DNA from: Subdoligranulum variabile
Lineage (GTDB): Bacteria > Bacillota > Clostridia > Oscillospirales > Ruminococcaceae
Direction of reading: 5' to 3'
DNA length: 64,000 nt
Assembly (NCBI GenBank): GCA_004554775.1
Contig: SFKI01000009.1
Span: 8,054 to 72,053, forward strand
The notes below the pieces were generated by a model that was given only the letters and a program-made list of their open reading frames with translations, had not been told where the DNA came from and did not search any database. Numbering within the stretch: the stretch's first letter is position 1; each line of letters opens with the position of its first letter. Positions 7,271 to 15,068 of the stretch are shown one piece after another. A program made the translations under genes and the position numbers.

Positions 7271-8371
7271 TTAAAACTCGATTTTACCGAAGGCGAAATC
7301 GTCGCCGTCATGTATGCGCTCCGTAGTCTTGGGTGCCATGGGCTGGGCGTTGGGGTCGCGGGGACGATCCGCGAACTCACGATCCGGCACGCTGGAACGC
7401 GGGCCTCCGTAGGGGCGGCCGCCATCGCGGCGGGAATCACGGCCATCACGGCGCGGGCCGCCGCTGCGGGGACCGCGTCCACCGTCACGGCGGGGACCAC
7501 GACCATCGCGGCGCGGGCCACGGCCTCCATCACGGCGGGGGCCACGGGTGTTGCGGGCATTGTCGCGATCCGGCAGGTTGGATGCGTTCGGATCGGTGGA
7601 GTAGATCACAATGTGGCGGTTGGGGCCTTCACCCTTGCTCTCGCTGCGTACACCCTCGATCTCCGCAACTGCGGTGTGGATGATGTGGCGCTCGTAGGGG
7701 TTCATCGGCTCCATCTCATAATAGCAGCCAGTGCGGATGACACGCTCGGCAATGCGCTTAGCCAGGGCAGAAAGGTCATCCTCGCGCTTGTTGCGGTAGC
7801 CACCCACATCCAGGCCCAGCTTGACGTAGGGGCCTTCCATGCGGTTGATGACCAGGCTGGCCAGGTAGGAAAGGCTCTCCATCGTCTCACCGCGGCGACC
7901 GATCAGGGCACCCATGTGCTCACCGGTCACGCGCAGGATCGTGGCTTCGCCCTTCTTGACGGCGGTAAAGTTGAAATCTTCCACGCCCATCAGCTTAAAG
8001 ATGGGGGTCAGGTAATCGACACCAGCCTGCAAACGCGGGTCAGCGGAGATGTCCAGGGGCACCTCCTCATCCTCGGCTGCGTCAACAGCCGGGGCTTCGG
8101 TGGGCTCGGCAGCCGGGGCTGCTTCTTCCACGGGGGCGGCGGGAGCCTCAACAGGGGCAGCCAGGGCAGTTTCGACCTGCTTGACCTCTTCGGCTTCTGG
8201 CTCTTCCACCTTCACCAAAACTTTTGCGGGGATGGTTTTGAACAGTTTACGGGCAGGGAACTCCAGCACTTCGTAGCTTACATTGATATCATCGCGGTCT
8301 ACGCCCAGGGCTTCGCAGGCGGCCTGTACCGCAGCTTCTACGGTCTTGGCGCTCATTTCAATGCTGCGCAT
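7271..8371 (-). CDS. jag: Jag/KhpB (EloR) RNA-binding protein with RG-rich tail
   Basis: This 366-residue protein has the three-part Jag layout: an N-terminal Jag domain (about residues 5-55), a long A/P/E-rich linker, then KH and R3H domains. The KH core is GALIGRRGETMESLSYLASL and the R3H part includes MNPYERHIIHTAV and SKGEGPNRHIVI. KhpB/EloR proteins bind RNA and influence cell elongation and division in Firmicutes. Unusually, about 85 further residues form RRDGGRGP-type repeats, an arginine-glycine-rich tail suited to non-specific RNA binding, before an acidic end. The start is set by AGGAGG. It is 18 bp downstream of yidC, its normal partner gene. Confidence 0.93.
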   Translation of the reverse strand: MRSIEMSAKTVEAAVQAACEALGVDRDDINVSYEVLEFPARKLFKTIPAKVLVKVEEPEAEEVKQVETALAAPVEAPAAPVEEAAPAAEPTEAPAVDAAEDEEVPLDISADPRLQAGVDYLTPIFKLMGVEDFNFTAVKKGEATILRVTGEHMGALIGRRGETMESLSYLASLVINRMEGPYVKLGLDVGGYRNKREDDLSALAKRIAERVIRTGCYYEMEPMNPYERHIIHTAVAEIEGVRSESKGEGPNRHIVIYSTDPNASNLPDRDNARNTRGPRRDGGRGPRRDGRGPRRDGGRGPRSGGPRRDGRDSRRDGGRPYGGPRSSVPDREFADRPRDPNAQPMAPKTTERIHDGDDFAFGKIEF

Positions 8372-8389
8372 CTTTGTTGCCTCCTCTTA

Positions 8390-9415
8390 TTATTGTTCTG
8401 TATTCAACGGGGTGGTCCGTTCATCCTTGTGCAGTTCGGCTTCGCGCTTGCGGGCCAGCTCCAGGCGGATCTTGTTGGCGTCTGCCAGGCTGACTTCCTT
8501 GGTAACAGTCTTGCCGTTCTCTTCCACTGTCACGCTGCGCTTTTTCTTTTTCTCAGCGCGCTTGGCGGCGAGCTCTTCTTCATACTGCTTCTTGAACTTT
8601 TCTGGGCTGTAGATCTTGTAGGTCACAAAACTTTGGCCGATCTGCCAGATGTTAGAAACACTGTAGTAGAAGGAGAAACCGATGGGGGCGTTAAAGCAGA
8701 AAGTAACGAACATCAGGTTGCAGACCAGCATCATGATCTTCATGCTGCCCTGCATCTGGGCGTCCATGCCGGAGAGCTTCTGGGTGATGAAGTAGCTCAG
8801 GAACATGGTGACGGTAGCAATAGCCGGGAAGATAGCCAGCGGGGTCAGGGCAAAGCCGGCGATATCGCAGATATCCAGGCCGAAGAAAGTGGTGTTGAAG
8901 CTGGCAATTTCGGAAACCGTAGCGGCCGGGATGATGGACGGATCGATCGAAGCGCCGTTGCGGATGGCCTGGATCAAAGAAGTCTGCATGGTGGAGGCGT
9001 TGACGCCGGTCAGGCCGATGGCCTCGCACGCAGCCTTGATGGCGGTGTTATCCACACCGAAAATGTAGTGGACAGGGTAGTACACAACGCCCAGGAAGCC
9101 GAACAGGACCAGGAAGGTCAGCAGCATAGGCAGGCAGCCGCCCATGGGGTTGTAGCCATGCTCCTGCTGGAGCTTCATAAGCTCTTCCTGCTGTTTCTGG
9201 GGGTCGTTTTTGTATTTCTGCTGGATCTCGGTGATCAGGGGCTGAAATACCGACATCTTGGCGGTGGATTTCTGCTGGTGGATAGCCAGCGGGAAAAGCA
9301 GCACCTTCATAATGAGGGTAGCGACGATGATCGTCACTGCGTAGTTGCCGATGAAGCCGTACAGCACCTTCATCAGCGGGCCAATCAGGATGGCCAGGAA
9401 GTACATAAAGTTCAT
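8390..9415 (-). CDS. yidC: Membrane protein insertase YidC/OxaA (SpoIIIJ type)
   Basis: YidC inserts and folds inner-membrane proteins, alone or with SecYEG. The protein has 341 residues and about five to six membrane segments. The first is near residues 4-30, followed by the cytoplasmic hairpin KYKNDPQKQQEELMKLQQEHG and by PMGGCLPMLLTFLVLFGFLGVV, both diagnostic of the family. The C-terminal tail is lysine-rich, as in ribosome-binding YidC homologues. The conserved hydrophilic-groove arginine is not assigned here. No lipobox cysteine is seen at the N-terminus. It lies in the conserved rpmH-rnpA-yidD-yidC-jag block. Confidence 0.95.
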   Translation of the reverse strand: MNFMYFLAILIGPLMKVLYGFIGNYAVTIIVATLIMKVLLFPLAIHQQKSTAKMSVFQPLITEIQQKYKNDPQKQQEELMKLQQEHGYNPMGGCLPMLLTFLVLFGFLGVVYYPVHYIFGVDNTAIKAACEAIGLTGVNASTMQTSLIQAIRNGASIDPSIIPAATVSEIASFNTTFFGLDICDIAGFALTPLAIFPAIATVTMFLSYFITQKLSGMDAQMQGSMKIMMLVCNLMFVTFCFNAPIGFSFYYSVSNIWQIGQSFVTYKIYSPEKFKKQYEEELAAKRAEKKKKRSVTVEENGKTVTKEVSLADANKIRLELARKREAELHKDERTTPLNTEQ

Positions 9416-9501
9416 ACTCTATCCATTCTGCCCCGTCTGCGCCCGGGACTATTTTATTTTTTATGTAGGTCTCTGCCACGCAGAGCAAAGACATGAGAGG
9501 C

Positions 9502-9759
9502 TTAGTGAGAGCGGGTGAGCCTGCGGGCCGGGTTTACCCATTTTCCTTTTTCCGGCACCGGGTCAAACCCGAACCTGGCAAACGGCTGGCACCGCAATAA
9601 CCGCCAGACCGTTAAGATCGTCCCCTTACAAAAACCGTGTACGGCCAGGGCCTGCATCGCATACTCGCTGCAAGTGGGTATAAACCGGCAGTGGTGCCCC
9701 AGATGCGGGCTGATATACTTCTTATAGCCTTTTAACAGGGCAATCAGCAGCCGGGTCAT
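9502..9759 (-). CDS. yidD: Membrane protein insertion efficiency factor YidD
   Basis: This 85-residue protein contains the family signature YKKYISPHLGHHCRFIPTCSEYA and the following GTILTVWRLLRCQPF. YidD is a small, amphipathic, membrane-peripheral protein that aids YidC-dependent insertion. The ATG overlaps the rnpA stop by four bases (ATGA), which implies translational coupling. The C-terminus is short and basic. Confidence 0.95.
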   Translation of the reverse strand: MTRLLIALLKGYKKYISPHLGHHCRFIPTCSEYAMQALAVHGFCKGTILTVWRLLRCQPFARFGFDPVPEKGKWVNPARRLTRSH

Positions 9760-10115
9760 TGCACAGGGGGCTCGGGGGCGGCCAGGTCAGGCAGGCCCGC
9801 CCTGGCAAACAGCTTGCCCAGCGTTTTGCTCAACTGGGTGCTCTTGAGTTTCGGCGTCTGGCCGCGCGCTACCAGTATTATATCATATCCGCCGATATTT
9901 TGCGAGAGGTGTTCGCAAAGTGCGGCACGCATTACGCGGCGGGCGCGGTTGCGCTGTACGGCATGGCCCACTTTTTTGGTGGCCGTTAAGCCGATGCGGG
10001 TATACCCCAGCCGATTTTTGGCCACGTACAATACCACATGGGGATGTACATAGCTTTTGCCGTGGCTGTAGACCCGATTGAAATGCCAGTTTTTATTTAA
10101 AGTGCGGTAACGCAT
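9756..10115 (-). CDS. rnpA: Ribonuclease P protein component
   Basis: RnpA is the basic protein subunit that helps RNase P RNA cleave the 5' leaders of tRNAs. The start at MRYRTLNKNWHFNRVY is chosen because AAGGATTTTTACC precedes it; a longer reading would run through the upstream hairpin. The family signature KVGHAVQRNRARRVMRAAL is present, with the RNR core. The length of 119 residues is normal. It lies between rpmH and yidD, coupled to the latter. Confidence 0.95.
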   Translation of the reverse strand: MRYRTLNKNWHFNRVYSHGKSYVHPHVVLYVAKNRLGYTRIGLTATKKVGHAVQRNRARRVMRAALCEHLSQNIGGYDIILVARGQTPKLKSTQLSKTLGKLFARAGLPDLAAPEPPVQ

Positions 10116-10133
10116 GGTAAAAATCCTTTTTTG

Positions 10134-10166
10134 AAAAAAGGGCTGCTGACATTCCATCAGCAACCC
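10134..10166 (-). terminator. Hairpin with T-run between rpmH and rnpA
   Basis: On the reverse strand GGGTTGCTGA pairs with TCAGCAGCCC around a seven-base loop and is followed by TTTTTTC. It would end or reduce transcription after rpmH, so the abundant L34 message exceeds the rnpA message. Partial readthrough must feed rnpA, since no promoter is obvious between. Confidence 0.75.
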
Positions 10167-10190
10167 TTTACTTCATTGTTATACCAAAGA

Positions 10191-10325
10191 TCAGACAGTC
10201 AGGCTCTTGCGACCCTTAGCACGGCGGCGGGCAATGACCTTGCGGCCGTTCTTGGTAGCCATGCGGTTCAGGAAACCGTGGACGCGGCTGCGCTGACGCT
10301 TCTTGGGCTGGAAAGTACGCTTCAT
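10191..10325 (-). CDS. rpmH: 50S ribosomal protein L34
   Basis: The 44-codon frame reads MKRTFQPKKRQRSRVHGFLN, then RMATKNGRKVIARRRAKGRK and ends in SLTV. It is an essentially consensus L34, the small arginine-rich protein of the large ribosomal subunit. AGGAGG lies eight bases ahead of the ATG. It is the first gene of the leftward operon, with a near-consensus promoter at 10408-10437. Confidence 0.98.
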   Translation of the reverse strand: MKRTFQPKKRQRSRVHGFLNRMATKNGRKVIARRRAKGRKSLTV

Positions 10326-10407
10326 TTTTCATTCCTCCTGTTGAAATTCCCAGTATGGGGCAATAGTCAGGCTTTTGCCCTACACTGGGGCAGCCTTGCA
10401 GACTTAG

Positions 10408-10437
10408 ATTATACGCGATGTATATAGGTTTTGTCAA
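10408..10437 (-). promoter_or_regulatory. rpmH promoter
   Basis: On the reverse strand TTGACA (10437-10432) and TATAAT (10413-10408) are both perfect consensus hexamers with an 18-bp spacer, as expected for a strongly expressed ribosomal protein gene. Confidence 0.88.
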
Positions 10438-10573
10438 TACTTTTTCGCATATTTTTTCGCAGAAGCGCGAAGTTGTGCATCATTTTTTCACTCTCTACAG
10501 GATGTAGTGTACCGCCCCGCTCGCCCCACCTAGTCCGTGCGCCGCTCTTTACCTTTTGCGGGAGACGGGGAAA

Positions 10574-10582
10574 TTTTCCACC
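10574..10582 (+). promoter_or_regulatory. DnaA-box-like sequence upstream of dnaA
   Basis: TTTTCCACC differs at one position from the TTTTCCACA boxes in the dnaA-dnaN gap. It could take part in dnaA autoregulation. The rest of the 438-bp rpmH-dnaA gap holds the two promoters and no recognisable gene. Confidence 0.35.
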
Positions 10583-10664
10583 GCACTTTTTCAACCGTTT
10601 GTTGAAAACACGGTTTACAAGCGGCAGGTTTTAAAATTTTTCTACCTTTATTATAATAGGACTG

Positions 10665-10693
10665 TTGTTTTGGGTGCTGTTTTGTGGTATACT
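10665..10693 (+). promoter_or_regulatory. dnaA promoter
   Basis: TTGTTT (10665-10670) is followed after 17 bp by an extended -10, TGG plus TATACT (10688-10693). This leaves a leader of about 65 bases before the dnaA start. Confidence 0.6.
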
Positions 10694-10763
10694 GTATGTG
10701 GTATTTTTGCGCCCTGTTGAAAAGGGCGCGATTTTTAACAGGAAGTGGGGAGTATCGCAAGAC

Positions 10764-12086
10764 ATGGATTCCATCAACGACGTAATGAGCGCGGCTAAGC
10801 AGTATTGCCGTGAACATACTTCCGAGGCGACCTATCAATATTACATCAGTGATATCAAGGCTGTCAGCTTTGAAAATTCTAAAACCATCACGCTGGAGAT
10901 TCGCAATGCTTTTATTTTAAGCATCGTGTCGGATCGTTATGCGGCTACGCTGAAAGATGCGTTTAAATCCGTGCTGGGCTTTGATGTGGAATTGCAATTT
11001 GTCACCCCGAAAGAGGACGACAGCAGCGACGGAAAGGAAAAGAAACCCAAGCTGGACGAAAAATCCCTGCCCAGCGGCCGGTATGATTTCACCTTTGAAA
11101 ACTTTATCAAAGGCCCATCCAACCAGTTTGCCTATGCGGCGGCGCAGGCCGTTGCGGCCAACCCGTCCGGCGCGTACAACCCGCTGTTCATCTATGGCCC
11201 GTCCGGTCTGGGCAAGACCCACTTGCTGAATGCAATCCAGGTGGAGATCAAAAAGAATCACCCAGATTTCAACATTGTGTATGTGGACTGTGAAATGTTC
11301 ACCAACGAGATCATCACCGCCGTCAAGACAGCCACGACGGAGCAGTTCCGGCAGAAGTACCGCAAGGCGGACGTTTTGCTGATCGACGATATCCAGTTCC
11401 TGGCCGGCAAGGAAAGTACGCAGGAAGAGTTTTTCCACACTTTCAACACACTGCACAACGACGGCCGTCAGATCGTGATTGCTTCTGATCGCCCGGCAAA
11501 GGAGATAAAGAGCCTGGAAGAGCGTCTGCGCACCCGTTTTGAATGGGGCCTGACCGCCGACATTCAGCCGCCGGATTTTGAGACCCGTGTTGCCATCGTC
11601 AAGCGCAAGGCGGAGCTGCTCAACCTTGATCTGCCCAACGATGTCGCGGAATACATCGCCAATCATCTGAAGCAGAACATCCGTCAGCTGGAAGGTGCCG
11701 TGAAAAAGTTGAATGCCTATTACATGCTGGAGGGCATTGCCCCCTGCATCGGTGTAACGACGACGGCCATCAAGGATACGCTGAACGACAGCCAGCCGAT
11801 TCCTGTCACGATCGAAAAGATTCTGAACGAGGTCGCCCGCACCTACAATGTACTGCCTGCGGATATCCGCGGCAAAAAGCGCAACGCGAATGTGAGCGCT
11901 GCGCGGCAGATGACCATGTATATCATCCGCGAAGTGACCGGCATGAGTATGGAGGCCATTGGCCAGGAGTTCCAGCGCGATCATTCCACGGTCGTATATT
12001 CCATCAAGACGATGGAAGAAAATATCTCCCGCGATCAGCACCTGAAGGAAATGTGCAGCGATATCATGAAAAACGTGCGCACCTAA
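10764..12086 (+). CDS. dnaA: Chromosomal replication initiator DnaA
   Basis: This 440-residue AAA+ initiator binds DnaA boxes and melts the origin. Domain I is at about residues 1-80, followed by a short charged linker. Domain III carries Walker A GPSGLGKTHLLNAI, Walker B VLLIDDIQFLAGK and the later arginine-finger region RLRTRFEWGL. Domain IV contains the DNA-binding signature VSAARQMTMYIIREVTG and RDHSTVVYS. The start MDSINDVMSAAKQY follows GGGGAG; upstream in-frame codons are rejected because they run through the promoter. The C-terminus is followed at once by a 3'-end palindrome element and then by oriC. Confidence 0.98.
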   Translation: MDSINDVMSAAKQYCREHTSEATYQYYISDIKAVSFENSKTITLEIRNAFILSIVSDRYAATLKDAFKSVLGFDVELQFVTPKEDDSSDGKEKKPKLDEKSLPSGRYDFTFENFIKGPSNQFAYAAAQAVAANPSGAYNPLFIYGPSGLGKTHLLNAIQVEIKKNHPDFNIVYVDCEMFTNEIITAVKTATTEQFRQKYRKADVLLIDDIQFLAGKESTQEEFFHTFNTLHNDGRQIVIASDRPAKEIKSLEERLRTRFEWGLTADIQPPDFETRVAIVKRKAELLNLDLPNDVAEYIANHLKQNIRQLEGAVKKLNAYYMLEGIAPCIGVTTTAIKDTLNDSQPIPVTIEKILNEVARTYNVLPADIRGKKRNANVSAARQMTMYIIREVTGMSMEAIGQEFQRDHSTVVYSIKTMEENISRDQHLKEMCSDIMKNVRT

Positions 12087-12124
12087 CCTACTTTCTTGAA
12101 AGAAAGTAGGCAAAGAACTTTCAA
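12087..12124 (+). repeat. 3'-end palindrome element (copy after dnaA)
   Basis: Immediately after the dnaA stop, CCTACTTTCTT and AAGAAAGTAGG form a near-perfect palindrome followed by CAAAGAACTTTCAATATT. This is the same family as at 7228, 17382 and 20066. Confidence 0.8.
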
Positions 12125-12230
12125 TATTATATCCCACAAAATGGATATAAAGGTTAGAAAATCTCCAGCATCCCATATTCGTGTGGTGTAAAGTTTAAAC
12201 TCTACGTCCCTCTTAGTTAGGATAACTTTT

Positions 12231-12267
12231 AAAGTTTCTTTGGTTCTTTCTTTTCAAAGAAAGAACC
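12231..12267 (-). repeat. Palindrome element in reverse orientation, dnaA-dnaN gap
   Basis: AAAGTTTCTTT precedes GGTTCTTTCTT and AAGAAAGAACC. It is the inverted counterpart of the copy at 12087, and the pair encloses about 105 bp. No long hairpin lies between them here, unlike the pairs at convergent gene ends. Confidence 0.75.
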
Positions 12268-12560
12268 GCCCCGTTTTTCCACAAGGTTTTTAGTTATTAA
12301 CAGTAAGTTTTCCCGGGTTCCTGTTGAAAACGCAAGTTATCCAAGTTTTCCACAAAAGATTCCCCGGGTGAATCTGGAAAAATCACCGCCTTTTTTTCGC
12401 GCCGTGAAAAGAACATTCCCAATTTTCCACAGTTTTCACAGCCCCTACTACTACTACGATAAAAGTTTCTAGTTTTTGCTCTACTTTTTCAAAATCCATA
12501 ACATCCAATACCCCAAATAGGTACCATTTTTGTGGAAAAAGTAAAGCTGCATAAAACATC
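12268..12560 (+). other. oriC: Chromosomal replication origin oriC
   Basis: The dnaA-dnaN gap holds TTTTCCACA DnaA boxes at 12275-12283, 12346-12354 and 12423-12431 (plus) and 12531-12539 (minus). Weaker matches are at 12337-12345 (TTATCCAAG) and 12373-12381 (TTTTCCAGA, minus). After the third box come a degenerate box (TTTTCACA), a GCCCC block, a CTA-repeat and an AT-rich stretch from 12461. That order of boxes, GC cluster, DnaA-trio and unwinding element matches the basal unwinding system described for B. subtilis. Two CCCGGG-centred inverted repeats (near 12311 and 12358-12376) are also present. Confidence 0.9.
12445..12457 (+). promoter_or_regulatory. DnaA-trio unwinding motif
   Basis: CTACTACTACTAC, read 3' to 5' on the complementary strand, gives GAT repeated four times. 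This is the DnaA-trio that guides DnaA filaments onto single-stranded DNA. It lies 14 bp after a TTTTCCACA box and directly before AT-rich DNA. Confidence 0.8.
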
Positions 12561-12580
12561 CTTCTTTCAAGAAGACAGAT

Positions 12581-12619
12581 TAAAGTTTCTTTGCTTACTT
12601 TCTTTTCAAAGAAAGTAAG
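12581..12619 (-). repeat. Palindrome element in reverse orientation, before dnaN
   Basis: TTAAAGTTTCTTTG leads into CTTACTTTCTT and AAGAAAGTAAG. The right arm runs into AAGGAG, so this hairpin adjoins or overlaps part of the ribosome-binding region of dnaN. Here the element sits at a gene 5' end, contrary to its usual 3' placement. Confidence 0.7.
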
Positions 12620-12635
12620 GAGAAAGGAAGCAGTT

Positions 12636-13745
12636 ATGAAATTTGAATGCGAAAAATCCCTGCTCGCCTCCGCCATTGAGGGTGTTTCCCGCGCTATTAC
12701 CAACCGCGCAGCCATCCCCGTGCTCGAAGGCATCTATATGAAAGCCGAAGGATTCAATTTAATCTTGACTGGCTACGATATGGAAATGGGTATCACCACC
12801 ACCATCGAGTGCAACGTTCTGGTTCCCGGTGAAACCGTGCTGGACGCCAAACTGCTTGGCTCGATGGTCAGCCGTATGCCCGCCGGCAACGTCTGCATTG
12901 AGCTGAACGACGAAGGACAGGCAAAAATAAGCGGTGGTGTGGCAGAATTTGAGATCCCCGCACTGAACGCCAGCGATTACCCCAGCCTGCCCGTAACCGG
13001 CGCTGATAATACAATGACGCTGAAATGCGGTGTTATCCGCGAAATGATCGAAAAAACGATCTACGCCGTCAGCCAGGACGATAAAAAACCCGCCCATACC
13101 GGTGAACTGTTCGTCATTGAGCCGGGCAGCCTGACGGTCGTGGCTCTGGACGGCTACCGCCTCGCCATTATCCAGCGCAACGTCGATTGCAGCCGCGATA
13201 TCCGCATTATCATCCCCAGCAAGACCTTGCAGGAACTGCTCAAGATCATGGGCGGTGCCGATGAGGAAGTCAAAATCGACGCCAACCGTCGTTATGTAGT
13301 GTTTACCACGAACGGCTATACCATCATGAGCCGACTGATAGAGGGAGACTTCCTAAACTATGAGAGCGTCATTCCAAAAGATAAAAAAACACGAATCACC
13401 GTTGATTGCAAGATCTTTATCGACACGATCGAGCGCGCTTCGCTGATCATTACCGAGCGCTTGAAGAATCCGCTGCGCATCAGTTTTACCGAGAATAAGA
13501 TCACGGTGCGCTGCCAGACCCCGTTGGGCAAGGTTGTGGATGAGTTTGCCCCTGTCGAAATGACCGGTGACGCCGTCGAAATCGGCTTTAATAACCGCTA
13601 CCTGCTCGACGCGCTGCGTTATTCCAAGTGCGAAAAGATGGTGCTGGAGATCAACGGCCCCCTGAGCCCTGTGAAGATACTGCCCGAAAATGGCAAGGAC
13701 TTCATCTATCTGGTCCTGCCGGTTCGCTTTAAGAATGAAGGCTAA
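12636..13745 (+). CDS. dnaN: DNA polymerase III beta sliding clamp
   Basis: DnaN forms the ring-shaped dimer that tethers DNA polymerase III and many repair factors. The 369-residue protein opens MKFECEKSLLASAIEGVSRA and ends KDFIYLVLPVRF, both typical of beta clamps of Firmicutes. Three clamp domains of about 120 residues are expected over this length. The start ATG follows AGGAAG, with AAGGAG slightly further upstream. It is preceded by oriC and a palindrome element and followed four bases later by yaaA, so dnaN-yaaA-recF-remB form an operon. Confidence 0.97.
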   Translation: MKFECEKSLLASAIEGVSRAITNRAAIPVLEGIYMKAEGFNLILTGYDMEMGITTTIECNVLVPGETVLDAKLLGSMVSRMPAGNVCIELNDEGQAKISGGVAEFEIPALNASDYPSLPVTGADNTMTLKCGVIREMIEKTIYAVSQDDKKPAHTGELFVIEPGSLTVVALDGYRLAIIQRNVDCSRDIRIIIPSKTLQELLKIMGGADEEVKIDANRRYVVFTTNGYTIMSRLIEGDFLNYESVIPKDKKTRITVDCKIFIDTIERASLIITERLKNPLRISFTENKITVRCQTPLGKVVDEFAPVEMTGDAVEIGFNNRYLLDALRYSKCEKMVLEINGPLSPVKILPENGKDFIYLVLPVRFKNEG

Positions 13746-13748
13746 ACT

Positions 13749-13964
13749 ATGGAAAAAATTCGTATCAACACGGAATTTATCAAGCTGGATGCCCTGCTGA
13801 AATTTGCAGGCCTGTGCGAGACCGGCGGCGAAGCCAAAGAGTTGATCCAGGGCGGGGCCGTCAAGGTCAATGGCGAGGTCTGCACGATGCGCGGCAAAAA
13901 GTGCCGCGCCGGTGACACGGTCGAGCTCGAAGGGCAGACCGTGCAGGTCGCGGAGGGCGCGTAA
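13749..13964 (+). CDS. yaaA: S4-domain RNA-binding protein YaaA
   Basis: This 71-residue protein is a single S4 domain: LDALLKFAGLCETGGEAKEL, then IQGGAVKVNGEVC and a basic RGKKCRAGD loop. Homologues between dnaN and recF in Firmicutes (RlbA/YaaA) are thought to act in ribosome assembly; the role is inferred from position and family. The stop overlaps the recF start (TAATG). Confidence 0.93.
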   Translation: MEKIRINTEFIKLDALLKFAGLCETGGEAKELIQGGAVKVNGEVCTMRGKKCRAGDTVELEGQTVQVAEGA

Positions 13965-15055
13965 TGCGCCTGACCCACCTGACCCTGACCGACCACCGCA
14001 ATATTGAGCACGCCGAACTGACGCCGGACCCGCACCTTACCGTCTTGTGCGGCCCCAACGGGCAGGGCAAGACCAATCTGCTGGAAGCTGTCTGGCTGCT
14101 GACCGGCGGCAAAAGCTTTCGTGGATCCAAGGATGGCGAGCTCATCCGCCGCGGAAGCGACTTTTCGTTAATAGAGGGCGAGTTTGAAACCGAGGACTGC
14201 GCCAAAACCATCCGTTTAACGGTGGGCAGCAAGGGCAGCCAACGCCCGGGCCGCACCGCCAAACTGAATGGCGTTGACCAAGGCCGGGCCGCAGCGCTGG
14301 CGGGTAATTTTCAGGCGGTTGTATTTGAGCCGGATCTGCTAAGTCTTGTTAAGGGCGGGCCGGAAGGACGGCGGCGGTTTCTGGATTCGGCCTTGTGCCA
14401 GGTTTACAGGCCATATCTGGTGGCGCTGCGGCGCTACACCCGCCTTGTGGCGCAGAAAAACGCGCTGCTGAAAAGCTACGAAATAACGCCCAATGCCGCT
14501 TTGCTGCTGGATGCGTATAATGAGCAGCTTGCCCAGTATGGCGGGCAGATCATGGAACACCGCCGCAAATTTATTGCGGAATTGGCACCCATTGCGGCCA
14601 AAAACTACAGCGAAATTTCCCACGGTGCTGAAGTTTTGCAGCTGAATTATCAGCTGTGCGCCAATGGCACCACGGCGGACGCACTGGCGGAAAAGCTGGA
14701 ATCCGTCAAAAATGCCGAGCTGCGCGCCGGTTTCTGTTTGGCAGGCCCCCACCGCGAGGATCTGGAAATCAAGCTGGATGAACAGCCCGCCCGCGTGTTT
14801 GGCAGCCAGGGCCAGCAGCGCAGCTGCGTGCTGGCCATGAAACTGGCCGAAGCCAGCGTGGTCGGCAGCCTTTTTGGCGAACATCCGGTGCTGCTACTGG
14901 ACGATGTACTCAGTGAACTGGACGATGAACGCCAGACTTATCTACTGACCCGCATGGGTGAGCACCAGACCATCGTTACTACCTGTGATACCGCCGCTTT
15001 TTCACGTACCAATGGAAAAATCGTGATGGTAAAGGCAGGCACCGTGACTGAGTAA
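13964..15055 (+). CDS. recF: DNA replication/repair protein RecF
   Basis: RecF is an SMC-like ABC ATPase that helps load RecA at gaps. It has 363 residues with Walker A GPNGQGKTNLLEAVWLL near residue 30. The ABC signature region is QGQQRSCVLAMKLAE and Walker B is PVLLLDDVLSELDDERQ. The start LTHLTLTDHRNIEHAEL is typical. Translation is coupled to yaaA through the TAATG overlap. Confidence 0.96.
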   Translation: MRLTHLTLTDHRNIEHAELTPDPHLTVLCGPNGQGKTNLLEAVWLLTGGKSFRGSKDGELIRRGSDFSLIEGEFETEDCAKTIRLTVGSKGSQRPGRTAKLNGVDQGRAAALAGNFQAVVFEPDLLSLVKGGPEGRRRFLDSALCQVYRPYLVALRRYTRLVAQKNALLKSYEITPNAALLLDAYNEQLAQYGGQIMEHRRKFIAELAPIAAKNYSEISHGAEVLQLNYQLCANGTTADALAEKLESVKNAELRAGFCLAGPHREDLEIKLDEQPARVFGSQGQQRSCVLAMKLAEASVVGSLFGEHPVLLLDDVLSELDDERQTYLLTRMGEHQTIVTTCDTAAFSRTNGKIVMVKAGTVTE

Positions 15056-15068
15056 AGAGGGCAGAGCT

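Noticed and set aside
12308..12324. A CCCGGG-centred Noc-binding-site candidate in oriC
   Set aside because: Only the left half resembles ATTTCCCGGGAAAT; the right half does not match at any position outside the core.
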